A stretch of DNA of 64,000 nucleotides from Globodera rostochiensis (lineage: Eukaryota > Nematoda > Chromadorea > Rhabditida > Heteroderidae), in contig JAEVLN010000016.1 in the NCBI GenBank assembly GCA_018350325.1, positions 920,018 through 984,017 on the forward strand. Reading direction: 5' to 3'. The notes under the pieces were generated by a model that searched no databases, was not told the DNA's origin, and was given only the letters and a program-made list of their open reading frames with translations. A program made the translations under genes and the position numbers. Positions 45,001 to 52,770 of the stretch are shown piece by piece (the first letter of the stretch is position 1; every line of letters starts with the position of its first letter).

Positions 45001-47365
45001 GAAAAGCACTGATCAGAGTGATTCAAAAGCATGGAGACAAATATTTTATCTTAAAATAATGGCATATGAGAAAACATAGTTTTGGATCTCGAATCTCGAA
45101 TTGAAATCTAAACTGATCATTGACCAACCCAAAAAGCACTGGTCAAAAGTGATCCAGGGCCTTCGTTCGACGAGGTTTTTCGAGCAATTCTTGATCGAAA
45201 TTTCGAGAAAACATAGGTTTGGATCTCGAATTGAAATCTAAGCTGATCATTGACCAACCCCAACTGATCAAAAAATGATCTAGGGCTTCGCTCGATCGAA
45301 ATCTCGAGAATAGTGTTGGATCTTGAATCTCGAATTGAAATCTGAACTGAACATTGAAGCACTGATCAAAAAGTGATCCAGGGCCGGTTTATCATTCATT
45401 TTGTTTGCTTTCACAGTGCACTCAGCGTGGACTCGAAAAACGCGTGCTGGAAGCGTGCGTTGATGAGCAGCAGCAACAGCAACGAGATTCGTCTGAACTT
45501 CAACATTCTTGATCAGCTGCTCAACGGCAGCATGCAAACGCAGCGGGTGATGGCCTTCTACACGGAGTTGCACCAGACGCTGAAGACGGACCAGGTTTGG
45601 CGCGGCATTATCTGCATTTTGGCCCGAGGGGGGCGGCATTAATTTTGACCCGAGGGGGGCGGCATTTTGGCCGGAAGGGGGGGCGGCATTTTGGCCGGAG
45701 GGGGGGGGCGGCATTATCGGCATTTTGGCCCGAGGGGGGCGGCATTATCGGCATTTTGGCCCGAGGGGGGGGGCGGCATTTTGGCCGGAGGGGGGGGGGG
45801 CTTAGTTCGGAACCTGATCAAAGGATCTGATCAAAAGCTCACTTCAGATCATTGAACGATTTAGGTAACTAAAAGTTTAATTTTTGGGGAGGTTGATGCT
45901 GACTTATAGTTAGTTCACATCGGATGACGCTCTGATCATGAGATGGCCAATCAATCTCTCTTTCCAGCTCCATATATTGTGCTGATCACTTCTGATCAAA
46001 ACATCAATTCTTTGACAGTCTCATATTTTTTTTTGATCTGATCAGGATCATTTCTGTCCATCTTTTACACATTTTTATATTTGTAGATGGCCAACAACTT
46101 GGTGATCCTGATCATGCTGTTCAACCATCACATTGACACGGAGCTGAGCGCGGAGGACAAATCGTTTGCCACCAAAAATCATGCAACCTACACGGAACTG
46201 CTCAAAAGGTGGCATTTTTTGTAAAGCCAAACAAAAAGCCCCCCCCCCTCCCCCCCCCCCCCCCCGCATAGGTATTTTCAAATCAATTTTTTAAATTTAC
46301 GTTATGTTTTTAACATTTCTTACATTATTATATTAATGTTTATTTTCTCCAATCGAGTCTTACATAATTTGAATGTATTAATAAGTTATAAATTTTATCA
46401 AATTTTTGCATCCTTTAGTTTTAGAATTTGTAAAATTAATGATAATATTTATTTTTTGTGTTGTGCTTCTTCAGGTACTTGGAGTCCATCTACGGACCGG
46501 AGGAGGCGCGTCAAATTTACGAGACCGTGCCGAAGGCGTTCATTACACTGAACACGGTGAGTGTGTGTGTGTGTGTGCATGGAGAACATCCCCCGGGCTG
46601 TGCGTGTACTCCTCGCGCATGTTTTGTGGAGTTTTCTTGGCCATTTTTAGAGTGGTCTTGGCATAATTTTTTGTTTGCCATCTGGTACGCCTCGGGGGAG
46701 GGTTTCCAACCCAACTCCATCACCTCCAAGTTTTAAAATTTAAAAACTCTGTTCAAAATGAAACAACCCAAAATATATAATTGCTATCATTTGAAAGCTC
46801 TAAATGGGCCGAATAAGCTCAAAAAAGATGTTGTTACGTTGTTGGTCTTTTTCTTTTTTGACCATTTTGAAATTGCATGTTTTGCTTATTTTGGCACTTT
46901 TTTGACTCAAAATTCTTTAACAAAAATGTAATAAAAAAACAAAATTTTGCATATTTTATAGCATATTTTGGCATAAAATTGTTAAAAATGCATATTTTGG
47001 CCATTTTTGGTGCATATAAATCCGGTCTCTAGTGATGAGATTGGGTGAATAACAAACACACCCCTCGGGGGACAATCCGCGCGCAAAAATTTTGCAATTT
47101 AAATTTTTTTTTTGTTGTTGCGCAGGTCAGCGAAAAGGCAAAGGAACTGTTCAAGGCGCGCGTGCCGAAGGAGGACGCGCAGATGCTGCAACACATCAAG
47201 CTGGCCGCCGAAATATTCCCGACCGAGGCCGAGAACAGCAGCGCCACCAGCAAAGTTGCTGCTGCGACTGCTGCTGCGGATCAGCTGCAGCAGCAAAAAG
47301 GCGACTGCAACGACAGCAACACCACCATCATCAACATCAAGATCAAGCAGGAGCAGGAACAATAA
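19250..47365 (+). CDS. daf-12: DAF-12-type nuclear hormone receptor (multi-exon gene)
   Basis: Ligand-regulated transcription factor; in nematodes DAF-12 binds dafachronic acids and controls dauer/infective-stage decisions and developmental timing in the nucleus. Phase-consistent exons: 19250-19670, 21711-22156, 22302-22565, 25852-25951, 27011-27094 (weak), 27865-28146, 28704-29002, 37988-38349, 38913-39014, 39231-39654, 40058-40369, 40425-40547, 41088-41277, 41832-42061, 42732-42819, 43019-43212, 43541-43863, 43930-44009, 44582-44702, 45417-45594, 46087-46208, 46475-46556, 47126-47365. These sum to 5,067 nt, 1,688 aa, with no internal stop. The start chosen is the first ATG after an in-frame stop at 19203; an upstream exon remains possible. 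An optional 162-nt exon fits at 36725-36886. The zinc-finger sequence, with P-box CESCKA, favours DAF-12 over the related NHR-8 and NHR-48. The protein is over twice the length I recall for C. elegans DAF-12, the excess being low-complexity sequence. Identity is secure; minor exon ends, especially 25951 and 27094, are not. Confidence 0.92.
19808..20130. mobile_element. hAT-type MITE in daf-12 intron 1
   Basis: Termini CAGGGCTGGGCAAAATT and AATTTTGCCCAGCCCTG are inverted repeats of a hAT type. Flanks ATTAGTAC/GTTAGAAG match at 5 of 8 bases, so the duplication has decayed. The interior is a ~60-bp tandem repeat of TTTCGGATTTTTGAGG words. Confidence 0.75.
20472..20479 (+). promoter_or_regulatory. 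TATA-like box in daf-12 intron 1
   Basis: TATAAAAG sits in an unusually GC-rich stretch (20385-20520), followed within 40 bases by a CAG run. It lies in the first intron, about 1.2 kb before the second coding exon. It could drive a shorter daf-12 transcript lacking exon 1, but there is no visible start codon with a strong context near it. Promoter function is inference from the motif alone. Confidence 0.3.
21340..21690. repeat. TGATCAG-rich satellite in daf-12 intron 1
   Basis: Degenerate ~35-bp unit around CGTGATCGGGAATGATCCTG and TGATCAGACAT, ten or more copies, ending about 20 bases before the exon at 21711. Confidence 0.85.
22600..23140. repeat. 69-bp satellite in daf-12 intron 3
   Basis: Almost eight near-identical copies of a 69-bp unit containing GGACAGGACCGGGATTTTGG and TTGACTCATTTATATTAGAG. 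It starts about 35 bases after the exon end at 22565. Because 69 is divisible by 3, open frames run through it on both strands; I treat these as non-coding. Confidence 0.95.
24759..25672. mobile_element. hAT-type element, 914 bp, in daf-12 intron 3
   Basis: Exact 8-bp duplication GCATACAC at 24751-24758 and 25673-25680. Termini CAGGGATGGGCAAAAT and ATTTTGCCCATCCCTG are inverted repeats. It has no transposase frame. A tRNA-like segment (24901-24970) and two CGGCGCC-type repeats lie inside, suggesting nested insertions or captured sequence. Confidence 0.88.
24901..24970 (+). repeat. tRNA-derived SINE-like segment
   Basis: TGGTGTAGTGGT (24911-24922) matches the tRNA A-box, and GGGTTCAGGTCCC (24952-24964) matches the B-box with one change. 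Their spacing is right for an internal RNA polymerase III promoter. I see no consistent cloverleaf acceptor stem, so a tRNA-related retroposon fits better than a working tRNA. Confidence 0.45.
27104..27270. repeat. ~48-bp G-rich satellite in daf-12
   Basis: Four copies of GGCATTTTCCACAAACACCG followed by a long G run. It directly follows the tentative 27011-27094 exon. Confidence 0.85.
28225..28510. repeat. G-rich repeat GATTGGGCGCCGGAGGG
   Basis: About ten copies of a 20-45-bp unit containing ATTGGGCGCCGGAGGGGG in the intron before the exon at 28704. G runs give strong quadruplex potential on the coding strand. Confidence 0.85.
29909..30068. mobile_element. hAT-type MITE, 160 bp
   Basis: Exact 8-bp duplication GTACATAC at 29901-29908 and 30069-30076. 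Termini CAGGGATGGGGTATCGC and GCGATTCCCATCCCTG. The interior iterates GCGATATGCGATA. Confidence 0.88.
30074..30375. mobile_element. TA-flanked MITE with internal hairpin
   Basis: Ends TACCGTATTTTC and AAATATACGGTA are inverted. Inside, arms 30174-30218 and 30279-30325 form a ~45-base inverted repeat (AACTCGTTCCCCTTTTTAAA...), giving a large hairpin. The left end overlaps the target duplication of the preceding hAT element. Confidence 0.65.
30365..30510. repeat. 29-bp satellite
   Basis: Five copies of TATACGGTATTTGCCTTTTG plus TACATCTA. The unit contains the terminal word of the MITE that precedes it, suggesting expansion from its right end. Confidence 0.9.
31090..31290. repeat. ~41-bp satellite
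   Basis: Five copies of GGGGGATAAAGCCGGCACAC with AGTGGGAGCCCCCCTCCC. Confidence 0.88.
32015..32190. repeat. 45-bp satellite
   Basis: Four copies of CCTCCGGCGGGTCTGTCGTC plus CAATGATTTTCAATCCGCCGGATC, followed by degenerate copies to 32310. The unit length is a multiple of 3, producing spurious open frames. Confidence 0.9.
33401..33638. mobile_element. TIR-like element built of CCGGAATTCCGG
   Basis: Left end CCGGGATGTAACCGG and right end CCGGTTGCATCCCTTCCGG are near-inverse. ACACAT occurs close to both outer edges. The interior is six copies of a ~31-bp unit with GTCCGGAAACCGGAATTCCG. Confidence 0.55.
33715..34690. repeat. 28-bp satellite, about 34 copies
   Basis: Unit GATCGGGGATTGATCCAAAA plus TCGTTGGG. 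A variant unit carrying GGGCCCGGCGTTTGATCC is interspersed at irregular but recurring intervals, so there is a higher-order pattern. All three minus-strand frames are open for 300 codons or more because the unit has no stop in any frame; I do not call these genes. Confidence 0.96.
35175..35560. repeat. direct duplication of ~190 bp
   Basis: Two consecutive blocks each contain TCGGCATGAACAAAAAGCAT, CATTCATTCATC, the word GGCGGCGTCCTTTTTACCCG and CCCACGCCCCCGTCCCCTC. Confidence 0.85.
36000..36515. repeat. ~96-bp satellite
   Basis: Six copies of AGTCCAAGAGAGGAACACCA with CACCTTCATTCCCTTTTTTG, separated by C/G runs of variable length. Confidence 0.92.
36725..36886 (+). CDS. daf-12: possible cassette exon of daf-12 in the 9-kb intron
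   Basis: A 162-nt block (54 codons, both ends in phase 0) lies between a CTGCAG acceptor and a CCG/GTGTGC donor. It is open in the frame joining the exons that end at 29002 and start at 37988. It encodes a Gln run, a tyrosine-rich stretch and Pro/Ala/Thr-rich sequence like the rest of the N-terminal half. Because both neighbours are phase 0, including or skipping it keeps the reading frame. It may instead be a chance open frame over CAG repeats. Confidence 0.45.
37195..37770. repeat. 78-bp satellite in daf-12 intron
   Basis: Seven near-identical copies of a 78-bp unit with TGTCCTGGAATAAGCCTTCA and TTCCGGGTTGTGCGTCCTGG. The unit is a multiple of 3 and translates on the plus strand as a 26-residue repeat, but it has no splice context linking it to daf-12. 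Confidence 0.95.
37988..39654 (+). CDS. daf-12: daf-12 DNA-binding domain exons
   Basis: Three exons (37988-38349, 38913-39014, 39231-39654) encode the nuclear-receptor zinc-finger domain from about residue 737. Finger 1 starts [13 protein letters not shown] and continues into P-box [10 protein letters not shown]; finger 2 has a five-residue D-box spacing (CPYTNEC) and ends [10 protein letters not shown]. All eight zinc-binding cysteines are present. The basic C-terminal extension follows ([20 protein letters not shown]). The ESCKA P-box, rather than the EGCKA or EGCKG of most receptors, is the signature of the DAF-12/NHR-8/NHR-48 group and sets half-site choice. Introns interrupt the domain after N-V-I and between the two Arg of T-R-R, both in phase 2. 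The first exon opens with about 100 residues of Gln/His-rich sequence and an acidic patch just before the domain. Confidence 0.96.
38395..38870. repeat. TGATCA satellite between the two zinc-finger exons
   Basis: About ten degenerate copies of a ~38-bp unit, CAAATTTGATCAGCTGGGGA plus GGAGATTCTGATCAATT, filling the intron 38350-38912. Confidence 0.9.
40058..43212 (+). CDS. daf-12: daf-12 hinge exons
   Basis: Six exons plus the 3' half of the DNA-binding exon form an unusually long hinge, close to 600 residues between the zinc fingers and the ligand-binding domain. It is rich in Gln, His, Ala, Gly, Pro and Thr, with a poly-Gly run near 40315-40340, a repeated Met-Pro run near 41957-41980 and a terminal poly-Gln at 42032-42061. 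The exon 40425-40547 (41 codons) is supported by CAG/GT borders and phase 0 at both ends. The stretch 43160-43212 ([19 protein letters not shown]) is the most protein-like part and could be a helix leading toward the ligand-binding domain. Several exons end in CAG triplets directly against GT donors. Confidence 0.75.
40570..41050. repeat. TGATCA satellite in daf-12 intron
   Basis: Degenerate ~50-bp unit containing ATTTTGATTAGGACTTATTT and GATCAGATGTTTGGCATTTA, filling most of the intron before the exon at 41088. Confidence 0.88.
42092..42542. mobile_element. TIR element, TAGAGACCGGA family, in daf-12 intron
   Basis: Ends TAGAGACCGGAGTCCGG and ATCCGGTCTCTA. The interior repeats ACCAGGATCAGGATATCCTG and TTTAATCCTGATAAATCC. 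The same interior occurs in the COX11 intron element at 49816-50229. Confidence 0.75.
42837..42957. mobile_element. TA-flanked MITE, perfect ~28-bp inverted repeats
   Basis: TACCGTATTCACTCTTGTAA (continuing TCCCCCA) on the left is exactly inverted on the right. The repeat ends in TA at both sides, as for Tc1/mariner-type MITEs. The centre has three copies of CCCACTCTCTAATAATC. It lies 18 bases after the exon end at 42819. Confidence 0.88.
43226..43486. mobile_element. second TA-flanked MITE, interrupted by a hAT MITE
   Basis: Same family as 42837-42957: left end TACCGTGTGTATACTCTTGT, right end ACAAGAGCATATATACACCG followed by TA. It is split by the insertion at 43269-43413. Confidence 0.85.
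43269..43413. mobile_element. hAT-type MITE nested in a TA MITE
   Basis: Exact 8-bp duplication ATAATCCC at 43261-43268 and 43414-43421. Inverted ends TAGTGATGCACGAGA and TCTCGTGCATCACTA. The interior iterates GTCTCGGTATCGA. Confidence 0.9.
43541..47365 (+). CDS. daf-12: daf-12 ligand-binding domain exons
   Basis: The ligand-binding domain starts near residue 1392 ([19 protein letters not shown]) and runs through seven exons. Recognisable DAF-12-like pieces are [16 protein letters not shown] (44590-44640, helix 3 region and receptor signature), MIDMLTVRG (44680-44702), the helix around [26 protein letters not shown] (46110-46165) and YTELLKRYL spanning the 46208/46475 junction. The last exon contains LAAEIF, fitting the AF-2 pattern of two hydrophobics, any residue, Glu, two hydrophobics at about 1635-1640. 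An acidic/Gln-rich tail of about 48 residues follows, ending with IKQE, a SUMO-type consensus. The 43863 donor (GC/GTTTTT) is weak but gives the right frame into the exon at 43930. Confidence 0.9.
44786..44966. mobile_element. MITE, TAGAGCNCGGAC family, in daf-12 intron
   Basis: Ends TAGAGCACGGACCG and CGTCCGGGCTCTA; interior of GAGATTCTCGATCGAAATCT words. Flanking TAGTGATT/TTGTGATT resembles a decayed 8-bp duplication. Confidence 0.7.
45600..45810. repeat. GGCGGCATTTTGGCC repeat
   Basis: About eight copies of GGCGGCATTTTGGCCCGAGG with variable G runs, beginning a few bases after the exon end at 45594. Confidence 0.88.
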
Positions 47366-48819
47366 CAACAACAACAACAACAACAGCAGCAGTAGAGCAG
47401 ATTTTTGGCCACTTTTTTATATGCAATTGTTTAATGAAGAAATGTGTGTATAAATATGGGTTGGTTGGGTTCGGGATTTCTTCAGGGTTGGGGGTTTGCT
47501 TGTGCTTCTCTCGGGACATTTTCAATTTTTTTGCTGTCCAAATTCGTTGTTGTTTCCTACTCTATCTTTTTATGGTTTGGCATTGGCATTGGCACTGGCA
47601 CTGTCCATTTTGGAAAATGGTTTTCCCCTCAAATTCCCCCCCCCCCCAGGGGCTGTTTTGTACACGTCTTATTGTTCCATCTCTTACCCTCCCCCTAAAT
47701 TTTTGGCAAATTTGTCTGTGACACTTTGTCACACACGGACAAACGGACGACAACAGCAGATTCGGTGACCTCTCTGATTCATTCATTAATTTTTTTTTGT
47801 GTACTCTGTTCAAAATTAAACGAATATATACCTTATTTATTTTTATTTTTTTTATTCATCTACCTTCACATTTTCACAAATCCTCCGCCCACCGCGCGCC
47901 TCCCCCCCCCCCTACCGATTGATCGATCAAAAAAATGTTTTTTTGTTTGTTTCTCAAGAAAACACTGGTAGTTTTTTTTTTTTTTTTCATATTTATGTAT
48001 ATCATCAATTTTATATATTGTTCTTCTTTTGGTGTGATTTTTGTTTTTAATTTAATTAAAAAACAATTAATTAAAAAATTAGTCATTTTTTGTCCCCCCC
48101 CCCACCCTTTTTTTCATTACGCCCGGTGTGTCCTCCTCTCCGCTCCTCAAAATGCTTTTTTGTTTTGTGTATTAATTATTATTCACCTTCCGACGCCACA
48201 CAATTTTAGTGCGCCCCCGGTTATATTTTTTGATTTGAAGTGTTTAATATCTATCTATTGTATATCATATTGGCAAAAATATGCAACAATATATATTATT
48301 TATATAATTTTTTTTTTAATAATATTGTTTAGCGTTTGTGCAGAATAACACCTTTCCATGGACACACATTTTATTGGGTTTTATTGATTTTTTAGGGCCT
48401 TTAGGGCATACACCGGTTTTGTTATTCTGTTTAAAAGTATTGAATTGATTTTTAGAGCCCTTAGGGCATATACCGTTTTTGAATATTCTTTTTTGATTTT
48501 TAGGAGCCTTAGGGCATACACCGGTTTTGAGAATTCTGTTTGAAAAGTATTGATTTAATCGATTTATTGATTTTTAGGGGTCTTTTTGAACCCCTTGGGC
48601 ATATACCGTTTTTGAGTATTTTTTCTTTCGATTTTCATAGCCTTTAGGCCGGGGTGCCGATAACAATTTTCCGTGAACATTGTTTCTGTAAAAGCATCAG
48701 TTTTTGTTTCATTAAGAGCAGCCTCAACCAACCATACACAACGCGATAACAGCTTCAAAAATCGCATTTATTCAAAAAATACATCAAATCCTCTAATAAA
48801 AACAAAACAAAACAAAGCT
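47366..48819. other. convergent intergenic region daf-12 / COX11
   Basis: This holds the 3' untranslated ends of two converging genes. After the daf-12 stop there is a short CAA/CAG run, then AT-rich sequence with poly-C tracts. From about 48365 to 48650 a degenerate repeat of roughly 60-100 bases contains the word GGGCATACACCGGTTTTGA in four diverged copies. No further coding sequence is supported. Confidence 0.6.
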
Positions 48820-49366
48820 TTAAGTCACATTTTTTATGCTTGCTGACGGCACCAATTGTTGTTGTTGTTGCTGCGGACTTTTCTGCTGCTCGTTGTTCAC
48901 CATCATCGGCCTGTTCGACGGGTCAAACGGGGACGGCAATTTCAGGTCCGACTTGGACTCGAAGAATGTGTAGGAGAGCTGTAAAAACAATGCGTGTTAA
49001 TTGAACAGTTTTTTTGTAAAACTGCCCGAGCGCTGAGTTTTTGTTGCTTATTGTGAAAACACAGGGAGGTAATAATGCCATGCTGAAATGTGTCGCAATC
49101 AAAATTCAAAAAAAAAAAAAACCTAACAAAAATCAGGAGTTTTTGTCAAAATTTTAAAAAACGAACAAACATCCGTTTTTGTCAAAATTTAAAAAAAAAC
49201 CTAACAAAAATCACTTTTTGGACATAGTCCCGGGCCCGCCCTCTTCACCAAAACCATGGACTCTTCCCTCAATAGACGGCGCCCTGAACCCATCCATGAA
49301 CACGCTGGGCGCACGTAGTACGACGCGTTCAAGCGGGAGGATCCCAATAAGAAAATAATATGCCCA

Positions 49367-49400
<34 letters not shown>

Positions 49401-52400
49401 CATCAAATCGTCCATGTACTCCAGTGCCGGATCGTTGACAAAGTCGGGGTCAATGTAGAAGAACACCGGCAAGTCCACCTGCTCGTGCGGCATCAGAATT
49501 TGTTCGTCAAAGCAGAAACATTGGATCTTGAAAATATTTTTGGTCAGAAAATCCATTAAAAAATTAAACAAATATGTAAACTTTTCTTCATATTTTTACT
49601 AAAAGCTCCCTTAAAAATGGGAATGCAATTTTTGAATAAGCTCCAAAAAATGAAAATTTGGTAAATTCTATGACCTTCCTAAAATTCAATTTGACTTCCT
49701 TCAAACTTTCCTAACAGAGCAAAAATCGATGTTTGGTTGCATCAAAATTCTATGGAAAATGAATTTGTATGCAATTTTAAGCCCCATGGGGGTTTAAAAA
49801 TATGCAATTTCCGATAGAAATTGGACAGGATCTGGATCCAGACCAGGATTTTCCAGGACTCCTGATCCGAAATCTGGTATTTTCGACTGAAGCACCAGGA
49901 TCAGGATATCCTGGAAACCATTAATCCTGGTAAATCCAGATCCAGGTCCCCAAAACGTACCAGGATCAGGATATCCTGAAGACCAGGATTTTTAATCCTG
50001 ATAAATCCTGATCCTGGTCCCCAAAACGTACCAGGATCAGGATATCCTGAAGACCAGGATTTTTAATCCTGATAAATCCTGATCCTGGTCATTTTCGAAT
50101 CCTGATCCTGGTCCGCAAAACGTACCAGGATCAGGATATCCTGAAAACCAGGGTTTTTAAGTAAATCCTGATCTTTGTCATTTCCGAAATCCTGATCCTG
50201 ATCCGGGATTTTTCAAAATTCCGGTCTCTAATTTCCGATTAAACAAAAAAACAGGCACAACAACAACAACAACAACAAACGCGCCTTGTTGAAATAGTAG
50301 GCAGCCTCAAAGGGCGTCACGTTGTACGTGCTGATGCCGATGATTGCCTTGTCCGTCGGATTCTCTGCTGTAAATGGGGGAGGGGGGGGGGTGTTTTTTT
50401 TTTTTTTTTTTTTTTTCAAAAAAACTTCTGAAGGTTCTCACCACTAAAAAATGTGAGAGAGAGGAAATGATGAAAGTTTTTTTACCGGTGAAGAATGCCA
50501 ACGCCGTGTCCCCGGGGTGCACATAAATTTCGTTCTGCACCGGCTTGAACTTCCACTGCATGGAGGAGGGCACGTCCTGCATAAAACAAAATTTGTTTTT
50601 TGTTGGAAAAAATGTTACTTTTTTTACAAAATTGAAAAACATTCACAATTTAACAAGCAAAATATAAATGGAATCAAAAAATATGCACAGCTTTTAGTTG
50701 TTTTTTAATTTCAAAAATCGAATTTTGCTTCTTTTTAATTTTAAAAAACAAAATTGGACCGCATTAAATTGGATACGAAGTAGCCGATCAGTGACCTTCT
50801 CCATGTTCTCGATACGTTCCAAACTTTTGGCCACCTTGAAAAAAGGATTGTGATCAATAAAAATGTACAGAATTCGGGATTTCAGTCGGTTCGGGACCCG
50901 GAATTTAGGGAGTCTGTTCGGGATCCGGAATTTCGGGAGTCTGTTCGGGACCCGGGATTTCGGGCAAAAAATGTACAGAATCCGGGATTTCAGTCGGTTC
51001 GGGACCATGGGATTTCCGTCAAAAAATGTACATTTCAGTCGCTTCGGGACCCGGGATTTCGGTCAAAAAAAAATTGTTCGGACTCTGCAAGAATAAATAC
51101 ATTCCAGCCAGAAGCATTTGTTTAAAAAAGGGAATTAAAATTTTTAAAATTTTAATCTCTAATTTCCGTCTAAAATTTCACATCATTTTGAAAACCACCG
51201 CCCCCCCCCCCTCACTGCACCTGCGTGGTGCCGCCCAAGCCGGTCGACTCGCAGAACATCCGGTACAGCGGCAACGAGGCGAACGTGACGCCGACCATGA
51301 TGGTGATCCAACTACATAAATAATTAGAAAACGAAAAACAAATTTCATTTTGTAAACAGATCGCCAAGGAATAAAAAACAAATTAACAAACAAACAAACA
51401 AAAAGATGCTGAATTGGATTTGTCAGAGCAAATAATTTTACGATCACCAAAAAAATTTTTGAAAATTTTTGTTGTTGCTCACCCTAACCAATGGCAAGTT
51501 TCGTCAATGCGTTGCTCCCTGCTCGACACCTTCGACAGCGTGCCCGCGTTCCACCTCCGCTTGAAGAATGCGTTAAAGGACGACGACGACGACGCGCGGC
51601 CGATAAAGAGAATGGGCTAAAAAATTATAAACAAAAAAAAAATGGGTAATAGTCACGCTAGGCTAAAATTACAACAACAAAAAAAAATCGGTAATAGTCG
51701 CGCTAAGCTAAAATTATTATAAAAAAAAAATCGGTAATAGTCGCGCTAAGCTAAAATTATTATAAAAAAAAAATCGGTAATAGTCGCGCTAAGCTAAAAT
51801 TATTATAAAAAAAAAATCGGTAATAGTCAAGAGCTGGTGATGAACCACACTTTTTTTAAAAAAATAATTTTTTTTTCAGGGAGTTGTCGAGGGCGTAGAA
51901 TCGGAATCTTACGAGCCGAAGATATTGTGAATTCCAATCAATTTTTGGTGCAATAAATGTGAATTCTCAACAACAACAACAACAAAAAATTGTTCGAATT
52001 CAGTGTCCGGGGTTCGGAATTGGCCGAAATGGGCGCCGGATTCGAATTCCACGGCACAGAAAGCCCCTAGAAAACTCTTTTTATCAATTTTGAAACAATT
52101 TTTTAAAAAATGTGGAGCATCAACCGGCTCAACTATTACACCAAAAATGGAAAATGCCAAAAACGGACTCTGCTCAAAATGGCACTGTCCACCAACAACA
52201 ACGCCACTTTTGGCTGCCTCCTCTGATGAATGCTGCAAAAATGGCACAAATTGCGCGTGGACAACAATTTGAGGACAACGGGTGAACAAACTAAAAATTG
52301 TTGTTAAACACATTTTTTACTATTAAATTTAAAATCTTATCAAACCCCATGGGTACAAGGTTAAAATTTTGCGAACAATTGATTTCATTAATTTGAAATT

Positions 52401-52770
52401 GTCATAAAATTTTTTAAATAAATCAACCGATAAACAAATTAGTCCGTCCAAATTACAAATTTATGCAAATAAACACAAATCAAATATTTTTATTGTTAAA
52501 CTAATAAATCGCTCAAAACATACCCTAATTTTAAATATAATGAAAAAGAATCTGCCAATAAACTTAACAGCGCCAAAAGTGTTTTGAGTGAGAAAATTCG
52601 TGCAACTTCAAAAGCGACCCGAGGAGTTACGGACAGAACTCACAGGAAATTTTCATAGTCAAAAAATTCATGAAAAAACAAAAATTCTTTAATTTTCATA
52701 GTCAAAAAATTCATGAAAAAACAAAAATTGTTCACCGACCTGTTCTGCAACCAAACGACGGCCATGCCAT
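48820..52770 (-). CDS. cox11: cytochrome c oxidase assembly protein COX11 (mitochondrial)
   Basis: Copper chaperone that delivers copper to the CuB site of cytochrome oxidase subunit 1; inner-membrane protein facing the intermembrane space. Exons in transcript order: 52770-52740 and 51965-51913 (tentative), 51616-51483, 51311-51221, 50834-50760, 50576-50486, 50367-50285, 49526-49401, 48978-48820. The model totals 843 nt, 280 aa, close to the family length. Visible features: Arg/Ser-rich mitochondrial presequence; one membrane segment (WITIMVGVTFASLPLYRMFC); the conserved GLGGTTQ; NPTDKAIIGISTYNVTPFEA; the copper-binding CFCF cysteine pair in IQCFCFDEQ; DLPVFFYIDPDF; and LSYTFFESK. The tail adds a Gln run. 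The donor at 50284-50283 is GC, not GT; conserved sequence across it (YFNK/IQCFCF) fixes the junction. Without the first two exons the start is unresolved. Confidence 0.93.
49816..50229. mobile_element. TIR element, TAGAGACCGGA family, in COX11 intron
   Basis: Exact 10-bp duplication AATTTCCGAT at 49806-49815 and 50230-50239, a length typical of Mutator-like elements. The right end is TTCCGGTCTCT; the left end (AGAAATTGGACAGGA) is a diverged copy. The interior matches the daf-12 element at 42092-42542. Confidence 0.85.
51650..51830. repeat. ~43-bp repeat in COX11 intron
   Basis: Four or five copies of AAAATCGGTAATAGTCGCGC plus TAAGCTAAAATTATTAT. The intron boundaries 51617 and 51912 flank it. 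Confidence 0.88.

Noticed and set aside
49201..49398. Short frames next to the CA/GT microsatellite in COX11
   Set aside because: They lie in the intron after the exon end at 49401; the family alignment continues at 48978.
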